DNA from: Desulfobacteraceae bacterium Eth-SRB1
GTDB taxonomy: Bacteria; Desulfobacterota; Desulfobacteria; Desulfobacterales; ETH-SRB1
DNA: 64,000 nucleotides
Reading direction: 5' to 3'
Assembly (NCBI GenBank): GCA_004193555.1
Contig: RPGP01000001.1
Span: 524,156 to 588,155 of the forward strand
In this document: piece by piece, positions 25,981 through 34,018 of the stretch
How positions within the stretch are numbered: the first letter of the stretch is position 1
Layout of the letters: every line of letters starts with the position of its first letter
Translations under genes and position numbers: made by a program
Notes under the pieces: model-generated
Seen by the model: only the letters and a program-made list of their open reading frames with translations
What the model was told of the DNA's origin: nothing
The model's database searches: none

Positions 25981-26165
25981 CTTTCCTTATTAATCAAGCT
26001 TTCAAGAAAAAGCCAAGACCTCTCTCTTTTTTAGACAGGATTGACTGGAATCTTATATCCTGCTTATCCTTGCTTACCCGCCTCTGGAAGGTTAATCCTG
26101 TCAAAAACAATCTGTTCAATTAACCGCATATGACAACTGTTTAAGATGTTAAGCCTGGCCTCTAA
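25981..26165. repeat. 185-bp direct repeat left of a UPF0175/DUF3368 module
   Basis: It is nearly identical to 27286-27471. The two copies sit on either side of the module 26483-27273. Confidence 0.92.
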
Positions 26166-26231
26166 AAGGTCAAAATGTTTTATGATAATTGGATTCATCA
26201 GCCAGATGCGGTTCCCAGCAATGTTATCTGC

Positions 26232-26319
26232 GTCATTGCGAGGAGCATAGCGACGAAGCAATCTAATGAACACAAGTAGTTATACCGCACGAGATTGCTT
26301 TGCACCGCTTGCAATGACA
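26232..26319. repeat. 88-bp palindromic repeat (CATTGCGAGGAG type)
   Basis: GTCATTGCGAGGAG and AAGCAATCT on the left mirror AGATTGCTT and TTGCAATGAC on the right. It is a widespread deltaproteobacterial interspersed palindrome. Confidence 0.8.
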
Positions 26320-26482
26320 GCTTTTTCGACTTTTTACGAGTGCATCTTCTTTAACTCTGTAACAATCCCACTTTGAATTGTTTTGTCTATTAAACCAAGC
26401 TGTTGGGCAATATAAGTTTGAGCTTTAAGTCCAGCGGCTCAGCCTTTAGCTACAATGTGAAAATCAGCACTGCGATCTTCTT

Positions 26483-26977
26483 TCAATTGTCAGGGAACAT
26501 CCTCCTATAAAGTTTATCACTGATTCTGAAACCTGCTTCTCTCAACTGTTTGACAAGCTTTTTTTTATCTATGCCAAATCCCATTTCAATTGATAGATCC
26601 ATAACCCCCAAGACCCCCATCGTATTTACACCCATTAACGCTGCTTTCTCCCTTGCTGTCCGTTCATCTATCAGCGCATAATCAAATCCTGATTCCTTAC
26701 AAAGGATGATAACCTCGGATTCTCCTTTGCCTAAATTTGTTGTTAAGGCATTAACAGCTATCTCATCATTTACTGTCTTCATGGATATCCAACCATCTTT
26801 TACCGCAGATTCGGTCTCGGTAGAACCGGCTTCACCTCTTCCTTTCACCACGACCTCCTCATACACAGCGCGAGGAATATATATCTCAACAAACACCTCT
26901 TTTAATAGTCCAAATATCTCTATTTGTGCCAATCCAATAAGACAACTGCTGTCTACTGCAACCCGAAAAACTTTCAT
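26483..26977 (-). CDS. DUF3368 PIN-like toxin, second copy
   Basis: This 164-residue protein has VAVDSSCLIGLAQIEIFGLL, IPRAVYEEVVVKGRGEAGST, GKGESEVIILCKESGFDYAL with IDER, and FRISDKLYRRMF at the end. It aligns block by block with the toxin at 21794 but is clearly diverged, so it is not a recent duplicate. The ATGA overlap with its antitoxin is kept. Confidence 0.88.
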   Translation of the reverse strand: MKVFRVAVDSSCLIGLAQIEIFGLLKEVFVEIYIPRAVYEEVVVKGRGEAGSTETESAVKDGWISMKTVNDEIAVNALTTNLGKGESEVIILCKESGFDYALIDERTAREKAALMGVNTMGVLGVMDLSIEMGFGIDKKKLVKQLREAGFRISDKLYRRMFPDN

Positions 26978-27273
26978 TTTTCGACCATCTCGTTATATCT
27001 GTCTATCGGTTGTTGGTCTTTTTCAAAACTCTTCTCGCCATACTCATAGGCAGGGATGTCGTGTTCCTTTAAAACCTCCATAAATCCGACTCTGCTCATT
27101 TCTGTCAGTTCTGTCGCCTTCCCAAGCGATATGGTTCCTTCTTGAAATAAGAGGATCGCCAATGCTATTTTTAATTTCTTTTTAACCCATTCTGGTTTCT
27201 CCAGTCCCCTCATGGCAAATATTATGTCTTGAGGAAGCTTTATTTCTATCGGTTCCATTTTCGTTGTATTCAT
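26974..27273 (-). CDS. UPF0175 family antitoxin, second copy
   Basis: The start at 27273 follows an AAGGGA site. This 99-residue protein has LPQDIIFAMRGLEKPEWVKK, then LFQEGTISLGKATELTEMSR and the HTH end GFMEVLKEHDIPAYEYGEKS. It is the partner of the DUF3368 toxin downstream. Confidence 0.88.
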   Translation of the reverse strand: MNTTKMEPIEIKLPQDIIFAMRGLEKPEWVKKKLKIALAILLFQEGTISLGKATELTEMSRVGFMEVLKEHDIPAYEYGEKSFEKDQQPIDRYNEMVEK

Positions 27274-27285
27274 GTTTTATCCCTT

Positions 27286-27471
27286 CTTTCCTTATTAATC
27301 AAGCTTTCAACAGAAAGCCAAGACCTCTCTCTTTTTTAGACAGGATTGACTGGAATCTTATATCCTGCTTATCCTTGCTTACCCGCCTCTGGAAGGTTAA
27401 TCCTGTCAAAAACAATCTGTTCAATTAACCGCATATGACAACTGTTTAAGATGTTAAGCCTGGCCTCTAAC
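27286..27471. repeat. 186-bp direct repeat right of a UPF0175/DUF3368 module
   Basis: Partner of 25981-26165. Its left end overlaps the last codons of the PIN gene 27467-27904. Confidence 0.92.
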
Positions 27472-27904
27472 CTGTCGATGTCACTGGTTGCCAAACAGAA
27501 AGGCCAAGTTTTTTCAGAGCTGCGCTGAATTTACGGTCAAATGTTGCGACAATGGCTTTCTTTTTAGCTGTGCAAACGGACGCAACAATAGCATCGCCAT
27601 AATCCTGAATCTTGTCAGGCCAATACGAAAAAAGGATTTTCAGGTTTACTTCGTGGACAATTTCTATCCCGGGCATAGCAACGAAATTATCGATCATATC
27701 CTTTATTACCGGTTGCGGAACATTATAAACCCTGTCCAGCACATAAACAAATTCGGTTATGACATTCTGTGGACATAAAACCGACAATCGCAATCCGGCT
27801 GCATTTTCAAAAAGCGCGGCTATTTTGTCCTGCTGGTCCTTGTTTCTATCCGTTACAAAGGATATCAGCGCATTGGTATCTATAACAACAGTGTATCTTT
27901 TCAC
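27467..27904 (-). CDS. PIN-domain toxin partnered with AbrB-type antitoxin
   Basis: This 145-residue protein begins with GTG overlapping the antitoxin stop (GTGA). PIN residues are in VVIDTNALISFVTDR (Asp), VITEFVYVLDRV (Glu) and KIQDYGDAIVASVC with IVATFDRKFSAALK (last acidic sites). Its last two codons lie inside the 186-bp repeat, so the repeat insertion or duplication defined the gene's end. Confidence 0.9.
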   Translation of the reverse strand: MKRYTVVIDTNALISFVTDRNKDQQDKIAALFENAAGLRLSVLCPQNVITEFVYVLDRVYNVPQPVIKDMIDNFVAMPGIEIVHEVNLKILFSYWPDKIQDYGDAIVASVCTAKKKAIVATFDRKFSAALKKLGLSVWQPVTSTG

Positions 27905-28134
27905 TGGTATTTTTCCATCCGTCGTTTTATGGATAATTTTATGTCGTTTTTGATATCCCCATTACCTGTTTTGACAGTGTTTCTAAATTTTAAAAAGTTT
28001 TTCTGCATGGGCAAAACCACGATCTTCCCATTTTCAACCTTCCATTCAAGCGTATCATGGATGGATAGGCCGAGATACTCTCGAAGGGCTTTAGGTATGG
28101 TTGTCTGATACTTGGAAGTTATAGTTGTTCGCAT
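27901..28134 (-). CDS. AbrB/SpoVT (VapB-like) antitoxin
   Basis: This 77-residue swapped-hairpin protein starts MRTTITSKYQTTIPKALREY, then LGLSIHDTLEWKVENGKIVV, the textbook AbrB N-terminal domain. An AGAGGGA ribosome site is upstream. The basic C-terminus would contact the PIN toxin. Confidence 0.92.
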   Translation of the reverse strand: MRTTITSKYQTTIPKALREYLGLSIHDTLEWKVENGKIVVLPMQKNFLKFRNTVKTGNGDIKNDIKLSIKRRMEKYQ

Positions 28135-28195
28135 GACATGATCCCTCTTTTTTTATTTTTGCATGACGCCCTGCATTAATTCTTACAAAACATTA

Positions 28196-28423
28196 TTAGC
28201 GTAAGAAATGATAATTGTCAAGGGCAAGATAAGGGCGATCAACCTTCTCCACCTTTCCATTGTTGTTTATATCGCCGGTTATTACAGGTGTATCTGAATT
28301 TGCAGTGTGGGGCAGAATTAATAACAGCGTTAAAAGAAGAAGGGAGAAAATTAATATTATTGGATGTGTGCTTTTTGAGTTTTTTATTAGCACAGCAACC
28401 TCTGATAAAATCAGATTTATCAT
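28196..28423 (-). CDS. Small secreted protein with one dockerin-like calcium loop, copy E
   Basis: This 75-residue frame is the only uninterrupted family member: a signal peptide (about 1-43, core PIILIFSLLLLTLLLIL), then SDTPVITGDINNNGKVEKVD and RPYLALDNYHFLR. It has the GDINxNGxV calcium loop of dockerins but only one of the two usual repeats. Promoter cassette E lies upstream with the miniature element in the 5' leader. It could be expressed, or it may be a truncated remnant that happens to stay open. Confidence 0.45.
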   Translation of the reverse strand: MINLILSEVAVLIKNSKSTHPIILIFSLLLLTLLLILPHTANSDTPVITGDINNNGKVEKVDRPYLALDNYHFLR

Positions 28424-28438
28424 TTTGATAGCAGGAAC

Positions 28439-28580
28439 GTAACTACTCAGGTGGATAGGCTGAAGGCTGAAGGCTGAAGACTGTCAGGAAAAAACGCATT
28501 CTCTTCAGACCCCTTCAGCCATGCCGGAGGCATGCAAGCTTCAGTCTAAACAGCTTCAGCCTGACTGCGTGAGCAGCTAC
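28439..28580. mobile_element. Miniature element, 142-bp copy with 8-bp direct flanks
   Basis: Ends GTAACTACTCAGG and GCGTGAGCAGCTAC. GCAGGAAC at 28431-28438 and 28581-28588. It is 7 bp longer than the 24.1-kb copy, apparently one extra AGGCTGA unit. Confidence 0.88.
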
Positions 28581-28599
28581 GCAGGAACTTATAAATTTT

Positions 28600-28629
28600 A
28601 TTATAGGTCAATTTTTCCTGAAACGTCAA
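28600..28629 (-). promoter_or_regulatory. Repeated promoter cassette, copy E
   Basis: Minus strand: TTGACG (28624-28629), 18 bp, TATAAT (28600-28605). Confidence 0.75.
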
Positions 28630-29613
28630 GAAATTTACCCTTGCCCTTCTAATCCCCATAGACAATATTTTGATATTTGCAAAGCGCCCCCGTCGTTTTG
28701 ATAGCCCCGGAGTTCTATGGAATCCTAATACATCACGGATGCCGGCACTATGCCCAACAAAGCAGCCCCATCTTCGTCGCTGTATTCAATACGGGTTCCA
28801 TAATTCTTATACTTCATAGTCTTCATGGCTTCAGCCCTGCTTGTTTTAAAAATTACGGCTTGCACTCCGAGTGCCGGGAATAAGGCCTCAATACGCTGCC
28901 ATTTCAAGCTGGCTGGAACAGGTTTGCCGACTTAGGGCTCGCTCAAAAATAAACGAGCAACCAGCGACACACTATGGAGCAAGCAAACCGTGTTTGCATA
29001 AACGTGACGGCATCATGGATGCCTTGATCCATACTATGGGACACGGAACATAGGAGACGTTGGCACTCTGTCACTGCTGCCCATTTTCGGTGCAGTGCAG
29101 GCAGATTCATCTTGTTCGGTATCATCCCTTGATTACGACTTTGTGGTTCTCCTCAAGCCCTTCATACCCCAGATATTTTATCTGAACAAGAGCTTGCTAA
29201 AGTAATTACCCTGCTCAAAAGAACAAATTAAAAGATGAACGTCCAACATCGAACATCGAATAATGATGTCGCTTCGCTCTTCAAATTATTTTAAAATCGA
29301 AGAACTGAAATAAAACATAATTTTATAATTTCCTATACAACAAGAAGCAAAGAAGATATCAAAATGGGCTATCAGTTTTTAAAAAACCTCTTTGAGCAGA
29401 TAGAGAAAAATTACCGTCCAAAAGATACACCCAAAAAACCAAAATCGCCGAGGAGAGGCATAAAATAGGGGTTTCCGTTACGACTTTTAGTTGTAAAGTT
29501 CTTGTAAAAATGGCAAGAAAAACTTTCGCCATGTACATAAAACCTTTTGTATAAAGACTTTGCGACGTTTTTTAGTTTTCGAAATTCCAGTTCATCCGGG
29601 TTAGATTTAATGG

Positions 29614-30012
29614 TTACCAAAAACTTCGAACATTTTTATAAGCAAGAATTCGTTCATCTTTTGTCAATATCGTGGCATTTTCTTCTCTTGCCGTTGCGAC
29701 AATAATTTGATCAGCCGGGTCATTATGAAAAGGTTGGGGTAGCACAGTTGAACGGTATGATAAAACAGGAGAAAGAGGAACTAATCTGAGTTTTGGCATA
29801 TCGAGGGCAGTATTTATCCAATCTTCTGGATCACACGAAATGCCAACTCTCTTTTTTTCAAGGAGTTTGCTGAATTCCCATGGAGAAATTGCGGACAATA
29901 GTATCTCATCATACATCTCTGCATTGCCGATTAACCTTTTGACCCTTTTTGATAACTTATGTGGGTTCATGTTCCACCAGATCCAGGTATGTGTATCAAG
30001 TAGATACATCAT
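29614..30012 (-). CDS. PIN-domain toxin, PilT/VapC type
   Basis: The start at 30012 gives an ATGA overlap with the antitoxin. This 132-residue protein has MYLLDTHTWIWW, LSAISPWEFSKLLEKKRV and PFHNDPADQIIVATAREE, then ILTKDERI, the four PIN acidic motifs. It belongs to the same subgroup as the toxin at 22721. Confidence 0.93.
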   Translation of the reverse strand: MMYLLDTHTWIWWNMNPHKLSKRVKRLIGNAEMYDEILLSAISPWEFSKLLEKKRVGISCDPEDWINTALDMPKLRLVPLSPVLSYRSTVLPQPFHNDPADQIIVATAREENATILTKDERILAYKNVRSFW

Positions 30013-30242
30013 TTGCAGGCATCCCACATTTCCTCGCCCAATGGTGAAATTACATCTTTTTCAAAAACAAGAGCATTAGAAAGTCTGCCCGGCTTGGGGA
30101 TTATACCAGAAGTGCGATAAGGTGATATTTGGGCTAATGGCTTACCTCGTTTTGTTATGACAATCACTTCATGTGTTTTGGCAACCTGGTCCAAGATTTT
30201 TAAGGCATGCGATTTAAATTGGCTTATCCCCATGGTTTGCAT
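30009..30242 (-). CDS. Phd/YefM-type antitoxin
   Basis: This 77-residue protein starts MQTMGISQFKSHALKILDQV and has VIVITKRGKPLAQI, the Phd/YefM DNA-binding domain. A GAGGAGG site precedes the ATG. It has its own promoter just upstream. Confidence 0.92.
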   Translation of the reverse strand: MQTMGISQFKSHALKILDQVAKTHEVIVITKRGKPLAQISPYRTSGIIPKPGRLSNALVFEKDVISPLGEEMWDACK

Positions 30243-30265
30243 ATAGACACCTCCTCTACAAAAGG

Positions 30266-30294
30266 ATAATAGTCAATCTAAATGGTCAAGTCAA
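30266..30294 (-). promoter_or_regulatory. Promoter of the Phd/PIN operon at 30 kb
   Basis: Minus strand: TTGACT (30289-30294), 17 bp, TATTAT (30266-30271). It is not a copy of the repeated cassette. Confidence 0.65.
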
Positions 30295-30352
30295 GGTCAA
30301 AAAAAGCATCAATTCTAATTATAGCGTGTTATTCACCACGAGATAGGGGACA

Positions 30353-30463
30353 TTCGTTCCGAGCGTGTCTGGCTTGTTTTGCAGCTCTTTAACATTAACA
30401 ATCGGTTTTTACGTCTGATTAACATAACTCAAGTTTCGCACCCTTAATTTCTAAGCAATGTCA
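30353..30463. repeat. 111-bp direct repeat, copy 2
   Basis: Partner of 25825-25935. It passes directly into dockerin remnant F. The rest of 30243-30744 is unassigned. Confidence 0.85.
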
Positions 30464-30464
30464 G

Positions 30465-30600
30465 TGGATTTGCGTTAGAATTACAGGACAGAATTAATGA
30501 CAGCGTCAAAAGAAGAAAGGAGAAAATTAATACTATTGGATGTGTGTTTTTTGGATTTTTTATTAGCACAGCAACCTCCGATAAAACCTGATTTATCGGA
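30465..30600 (-). pseudogene. Small signal-peptide/dockerin family gene, copy F (signal peptide only)
   Basis: It retains the SKNTHPI-like basic start and hydrophobic core, then is cut at the junction with the 111-bp repeat. No promoter cassette is attached. Confidence 0.55.
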
Positions 30601-30744
30601 CCTGCTATAACCTACGTGAGTTACAAACCATTTACCAAAAATGCTTGCCCCGTTAAATCAATATTAACGGATAAATTTTCTGGTTTTTCTTTTTTGTATT
30701 CTTTTTGTAATATTGCATTGTAATTTTACAAAATAGTTGTATTG

Positions 30745-30969
30745 TCAAGCTGATGCTGCCTGATAAATTACCGGTCGATATTCCGGTAGAGGAATAGGCT
30801 TACTTTCTGATCGTGCAGCCTCCAGCCATATCTTTTTAGCCAGTTGGACCTCATGTAACGCCTCATCGGGTGTTTCACCAAATGCAGAGCATGACTCAAG
30901 ATCGGGGATATCGGCGATATAACCTTCGTCATCCTCTGAATAAAAAATGTTGATATGATAATCGCGCAT
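30745..30969 (-). CDS. hicB: HicB-type antitoxin
   Basis: This 74-residue protein has the HicB degenerate RNase H fold: YHINIFYSEDDEGYIADIPD, LESCSAFGETPDEALHEVQL and AKKIWLEAA. No separate DNA-binding tail is seen; it is the short HicB form. It follows hicA by 2 bp. Confidence 0.93.
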   Translation of the reverse strand: MRDYHINIFYSEDDEGYIADIPDLESCSAFGETPDEALHEVQLAKKIWLEAARSESKPIPLPEYRPVIYQAASA

Positions 30970-30971
30970 TA

Positions 30972-31220
30972 TTAATCCTCCAATTTAAGATTATGTTTTT
31001 CAACCAGTTTTAGAAACTGCCGCATTTGATATGGCTTTGCTTGACCTTTGACATTCTGAAGGTTTACGAGTTCAGGAATGTCTGGCCGGGAGAAAATGTG
31101 ATGACTACCTTCAGTTCTCAACAGCTCAAAACCAAAACCTATAACAAGGTTTACCATATCAGCGAATCTTATGTTTTTAGAACCATCAATTAATTTTTTA
31201 AGCAATTTGCGTCTTTTCAT
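30972..31220 (-). CDS. hicA: HicA-type mRNA interferase toxin
   Basis: The start at 31220 (MKRRKLLKKLIDGSK) fits the family; an ATG four codons upstream is possible. The 82-residue protein has the double-stranded-RNA-binding-like fold with the catalytic histidine in RTEGSHHIFSRPDIPEL, and ends QAKPYQMRQFLKLVEKHNL. It is transcribed from promoter cassette F through a miniature-element copy. Confidence 0.92.
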   Translation of the reverse strand: MKRRKLLKKLIDGSKNIRFADMVNLVIGFGFELLRTEGSHHIFSRPDIPELVNLQNVKGQAKPYQMRQFLKLVEKHNLKLED

Positions 31221-31261
31221 ATTTCGTAACATTTACATCATAAATGTTTAAAAATCAAGAA

Positions 31262-31375
31262 CTGCTCAGGATAGGTTTAAGGCTGAAGACTGTCAGGAAA
31301 AAGCGCATTTTGAAACCATGTGACCCCTTCAGCCTTCAGTCTAAACAGCTTCAGCCTGACTGCGTGAGTAGTTGC
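31262..31375. mobile_element. Miniature element, copy with eroded left end
   Basis: The left end AACTGCTCAGG has lost its GCAGGAAC flank; the right end GTGAGTAGTTGC is followed by GCAGGAAC at 31376-31383. Confidence 0.75.
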
Positions 31376-31394
31376 GCAGGAACTTATAAGTTTT

Positions 31395-31424
31395 ATTATA
31401 GACCGATTTTCCCTGGAACGTCAA
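31395..31424 (-). promoter_or_regulatory. Repeated promoter cassette, copy F, upstream of hicAB
   Basis: Minus strand: TTGACG (31419-31424), 18 bp, TATAAT (31395-31400). The first gene downstream is hicA, about 175 bp away beyond the miniature element. Confidence 0.75.
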
Positions 31425-31464
31425 AAAATTTACCCTTGCCCTTCTAATCCAAATGTATTTTAAT

Positions 31465-31755
31465 TTATTCCACAAAAGTATTTGGCCAGTTTCTGCCGGC
31501 ATGTATGACACGGAGTATCTGCACTGTATTTTCAGCCACACGATACGGAACTATATACGGTGTTCCGGTGACAACTAATTCTCGTGTTCCCTGCACACGA
31601 CCAGGACGGCCCATGCCGGGCTGTTCAGCCAATATCCGGGTTGCCTTCCAAATACGCTTAATAACTCTTGTTGCTGCGCCAGCATTGTATTGAGCTATAT
31701 ATTCACCTGCTTGCGCCAAATCTTCCAGGGCAATCAGCAGCCATTTAATCTGCAT
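31465..31755 (-). CDS. parE: ParE/RelE-family toxin
   Basis: The start at 31755 overlaps the antitoxin end by 11 nt. This 96-residue protein has the ParE pattern: LIALEDLAQAGEYIAQYNAG, ILAEQPGMGRPGRVQGTREL, TPYIVPYRV and VQILRVIHAGRNWP. ParE proteins poison gyrase; RelE-type members cut mRNA, and the sequence cannot decide between them. Confidence 0.9.
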   Translation of the reverse strand: MQIKWLLIALEDLAQAGEYIAQYNAGAATRVIKRIWKATRILAEQPGMGRPGRVQGTRELVVTGTPYIVPYRVAENTVQILRVIHAGRNWPNTFVE

Positions 31756-31990
31756 TAACACCCCATTTTGCAAAGACTTTTTTAACTTCTTTATCATCTG
31801 CAAAAATACCGGCATCCGCTTGCCTTATACCCTCCTCAATTGCCTCAATCTGCCAGGCTTGTTCTTTGAGGTAAGCGCGAACAGCCTCTGCAATCAAAAA
31901 AGACTTAGGTCTCGCAGTCGCTTTGGCTAATTGCTCCAGTTTGTGAGAACTCTGCGGGTCCAATCTGGCTGCTATAATTGGGTTTTTCAT
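31745..31990 (-). CDS. CopG/ParD-type antitoxin
   Basis: The start at 31990 follows a strong AAGGAGG. The 81-residue ribbon-helix-helix protein begins MKNPIIAARLDPQSSHKLEQ, with RPKSFLIAEAVRAYLKEQAW as the two helices. It binds the palindrome in its own leader and neutralises the ParE toxin. Confidence 0.9.
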   Translation of the reverse strand: MKNPIIAARLDPQSSHKLEQLAKATARPKSFLIAEAVRAYLKEQAWQIEAIEEGIRQADAGIFADDKEVKKVFAKWGVNAD

Positions 31991-32002
31991 TAATACCCTC
32001 CT

Positions 32003-32019
32003 TGTATAATTTTTATACA
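32003..32019. promoter_or_regulatory. Palindromic operator of the parDE operon
   Basis: TGTATAATTTTTATACA is a perfect 7-bp inverted repeat with a 3-bp centre, 13 bp before the antitoxin ATG. It also contains -10-like TATAAT/TATAAA, so repressor binding would cover the promoter. Confidence 0.7.
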
Positions 32020-32513
32020 TTGTAAAAGATGTTAACGCTACCGTCAACCATTTTGAAAAAAAACCTTACTCCAAACCTGCAATCTTCCGCATCACATAGA
32101 TCGCTTCTTCCATGCCAATCTTGCCATCTCTGTTTATATCAATTTGGGTTGCAATACAAACAGGACAGATAGTTGAATGCAAACCGGAAATGATCTGAAT
32201 CGCAATAATGGCATCATCAAGCCCAACCATCCCGTTAAAGGATAGATCACCGGGTAATGTGTTGACACTGCAAAGCCCATTCAGCGCAGACAGCGATGAT
32301 TCCGGCAGCCTTAAGTGCTATAATGGCTTGTCCCTCATCATCCTCGTATCTTTTCACCGCCGAAATGTTAGCGGTCATTTATAATGACCCAGTAGCGGAC
32401 AATAAAACTGACCCACCTCAAACAATTAACTTTTACAGGCAGCATAATAAGTATTTGTATTATAATTAATATGTTGCTTAAAGTTCCTCATTATTTTCAA
32501 TAAGGAGGAACAG

Positions 32514-34000
32514 ATGAAGAGGTGGAATGTGATTCATAAGATTAAATTGCTCTATGATGATGGCAACGGAAGATCGAGGCCACAATCGAAGATACCTGCA
32601 AATGAAATAGAATCTTACAGATATCTTAAAACAGGGAGCGGACGAAGAACTCGATAAATATAAAAGAATATATTATTATCTGCAAGCGAAAATATGAAAA
32701 ATTATCTGCTGTTAAAATCAAGGAAAACTTAAGAAAGCCAAAGGGATAGTTTTAACTGTATCCTCTAACAGGTCTGTAGGCCGCTACGTAAACAGAATCA
32801 GGCAAACTATAGCCGTGAAGCAGAAACGCTATTATGAACCTGATACTTCAGATATGGTTCAGGAGTTCAGTGCCAGGTGAATCCACGGAGAAATCAGGAA
32901 TGTTCCTGTTGGCGATAAATTTATCACTGTCTATTTGTAGTATTTGTTCTCTCTTTCACGACAAATTAATGTTGCGGCCTCCTAATCCACGGCCAGTGCT
33001 TCACAAAATGTTTATCAGGATGCATGATGGCGAGGCGCTTTAGATAACGACGGTGTTTGTGAAGAATGTGTCTATGACCAGACTAAACTACATTTACGAA
33101 ATCACGAAGAGTTCCAGGAGGTCACAGTTCAATGAGAAGGTTTACATCCAGTATGCTTCACCGGCCCGCGCGGATATACGCGGGTAATGTGAAGGATATG
33201 ACGGAAAACAAGGGGCAAGGTCGAAGTCCGGTGTAAAAATATGTAAAGAACGATTTTTCTATGGCGTACATTTTACGATTCTTTTTTGATCCATTTCAAG
33301 CGCAGATGCTTGCGGTTGGTGCGGTTTGCAAAACCGAAGCGTATTCACGAGCACAACAAAAGAAAGCCGGAAGGAACTTTTCATTCTCTTGTTGAACAGT
33401 CAAAATGAAGCGCCTGCACGGAGATGATGTTTTTGATGTTAATGGCGAGCGGGATGTTGGACCAAAGCACATCTCCTGATATCATACAAGTCAAACAAAT
33501 GCTCGGTTCCCTTGATATATCAGTCATCATCAACTGTTATGATAAGACAGGACGGCAAATCCGTGATAATTTTACAAGCCTGAATCGAGGCGATAGTGCC
33601 TTAGAGAACACGATATTTGTGAGGGTAAAGGGCATATCTTAAAGAAACACAAACCATTATCGTGATCATCAAAACGCAAAGTTTTGAAGAAGGATATAGC
33701 CGGTATTGATTTGGAAATAGAGGCTTGGGGCTTTGTACTATTTTAAAGAGGCATCATCTCCCAAAATCTACAGAGATCAGGTCGCAGGATTAATCAAAAT
33801 CATAAAACAGCGTTCTGACAAACGGGATGTATCAATAATCCTCTTGGACTGTTGGTGAGACCGTCTTAGAGTTACGTTCATAAAGACTATCTTGAGAACA
33901 TACAAACAAAGGAATATATGCCCTTTCCTGGCCAGTTAATCCAAGAACCTCGATGCTTTAAAGCGAATATGAGTATGAAGTATCGATATCGGGACATCAC
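32514..34000 (+). pseudogene. istA: IS21-family transposase IstA, many frameshifts
   Basis: It starts at ATG 32514 after AAGGAGGA. Pieces of the DDE integrase domain can be read across frames: NVPVGDKFITVY, LSFSRQINVA, VLHKMFIRMHD, CVYDQTK and CEGYD. The C-terminal ISVIINCYDKTGRQI block is seen at about 33515. No frame stays open for more than about 70 codons. Confidence 0.75.
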
Positions 34001-34018
34001 AACAAAGGAGGTTACAGC

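Larger units (their letters stand above)
25791..26482. other. Repeat stretch between TA modules
   Basis: It holds two direct repeats (25825-25935, 25981-26165) and a palindromic repeat (26232-26319). The minus strand around 26340-26470 has a broken reading (DRSADFHIVAKG, AQTYIAQQLGLIDKTIQSG) that I could not assign. Confidence 0.55.
28431..29471. repeat. 1.0-kb island repeat, copy 2
   Basis: Partner of 24088-25121, same orientation, 4.35 kb apart. It breaks off at TAAAATAGGGG, the same base as copy 1. Confidence 0.92.
28135..29613. other. 1.5-kb stretch of dockerin remnant plus island repeat
   Basis: Contents are entered separately (28196, 28431, 28439, 28600). 29472-29613 has a short minus-strand frame (69 codons ending at 29411) that runs from the PIN gene into the repeat; I regard it as chance. 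Confidence 0.65.

Noticed and set aside
29411-29620. A 69-codon frame after the PIN toxin
   Set aside because: It runs across the junction into the island repeat, so it arose by the rearrangement and has no family likeness.
12559-31375. The AGGCTGAAGG elements as integron attC sites between TA cassettes
   Set aside because: Length and palindromic shape fit, but the ends do not match RYYYAAC/GTTRRRY, the copies share 8-bp direct flanks, and no integrase is present.
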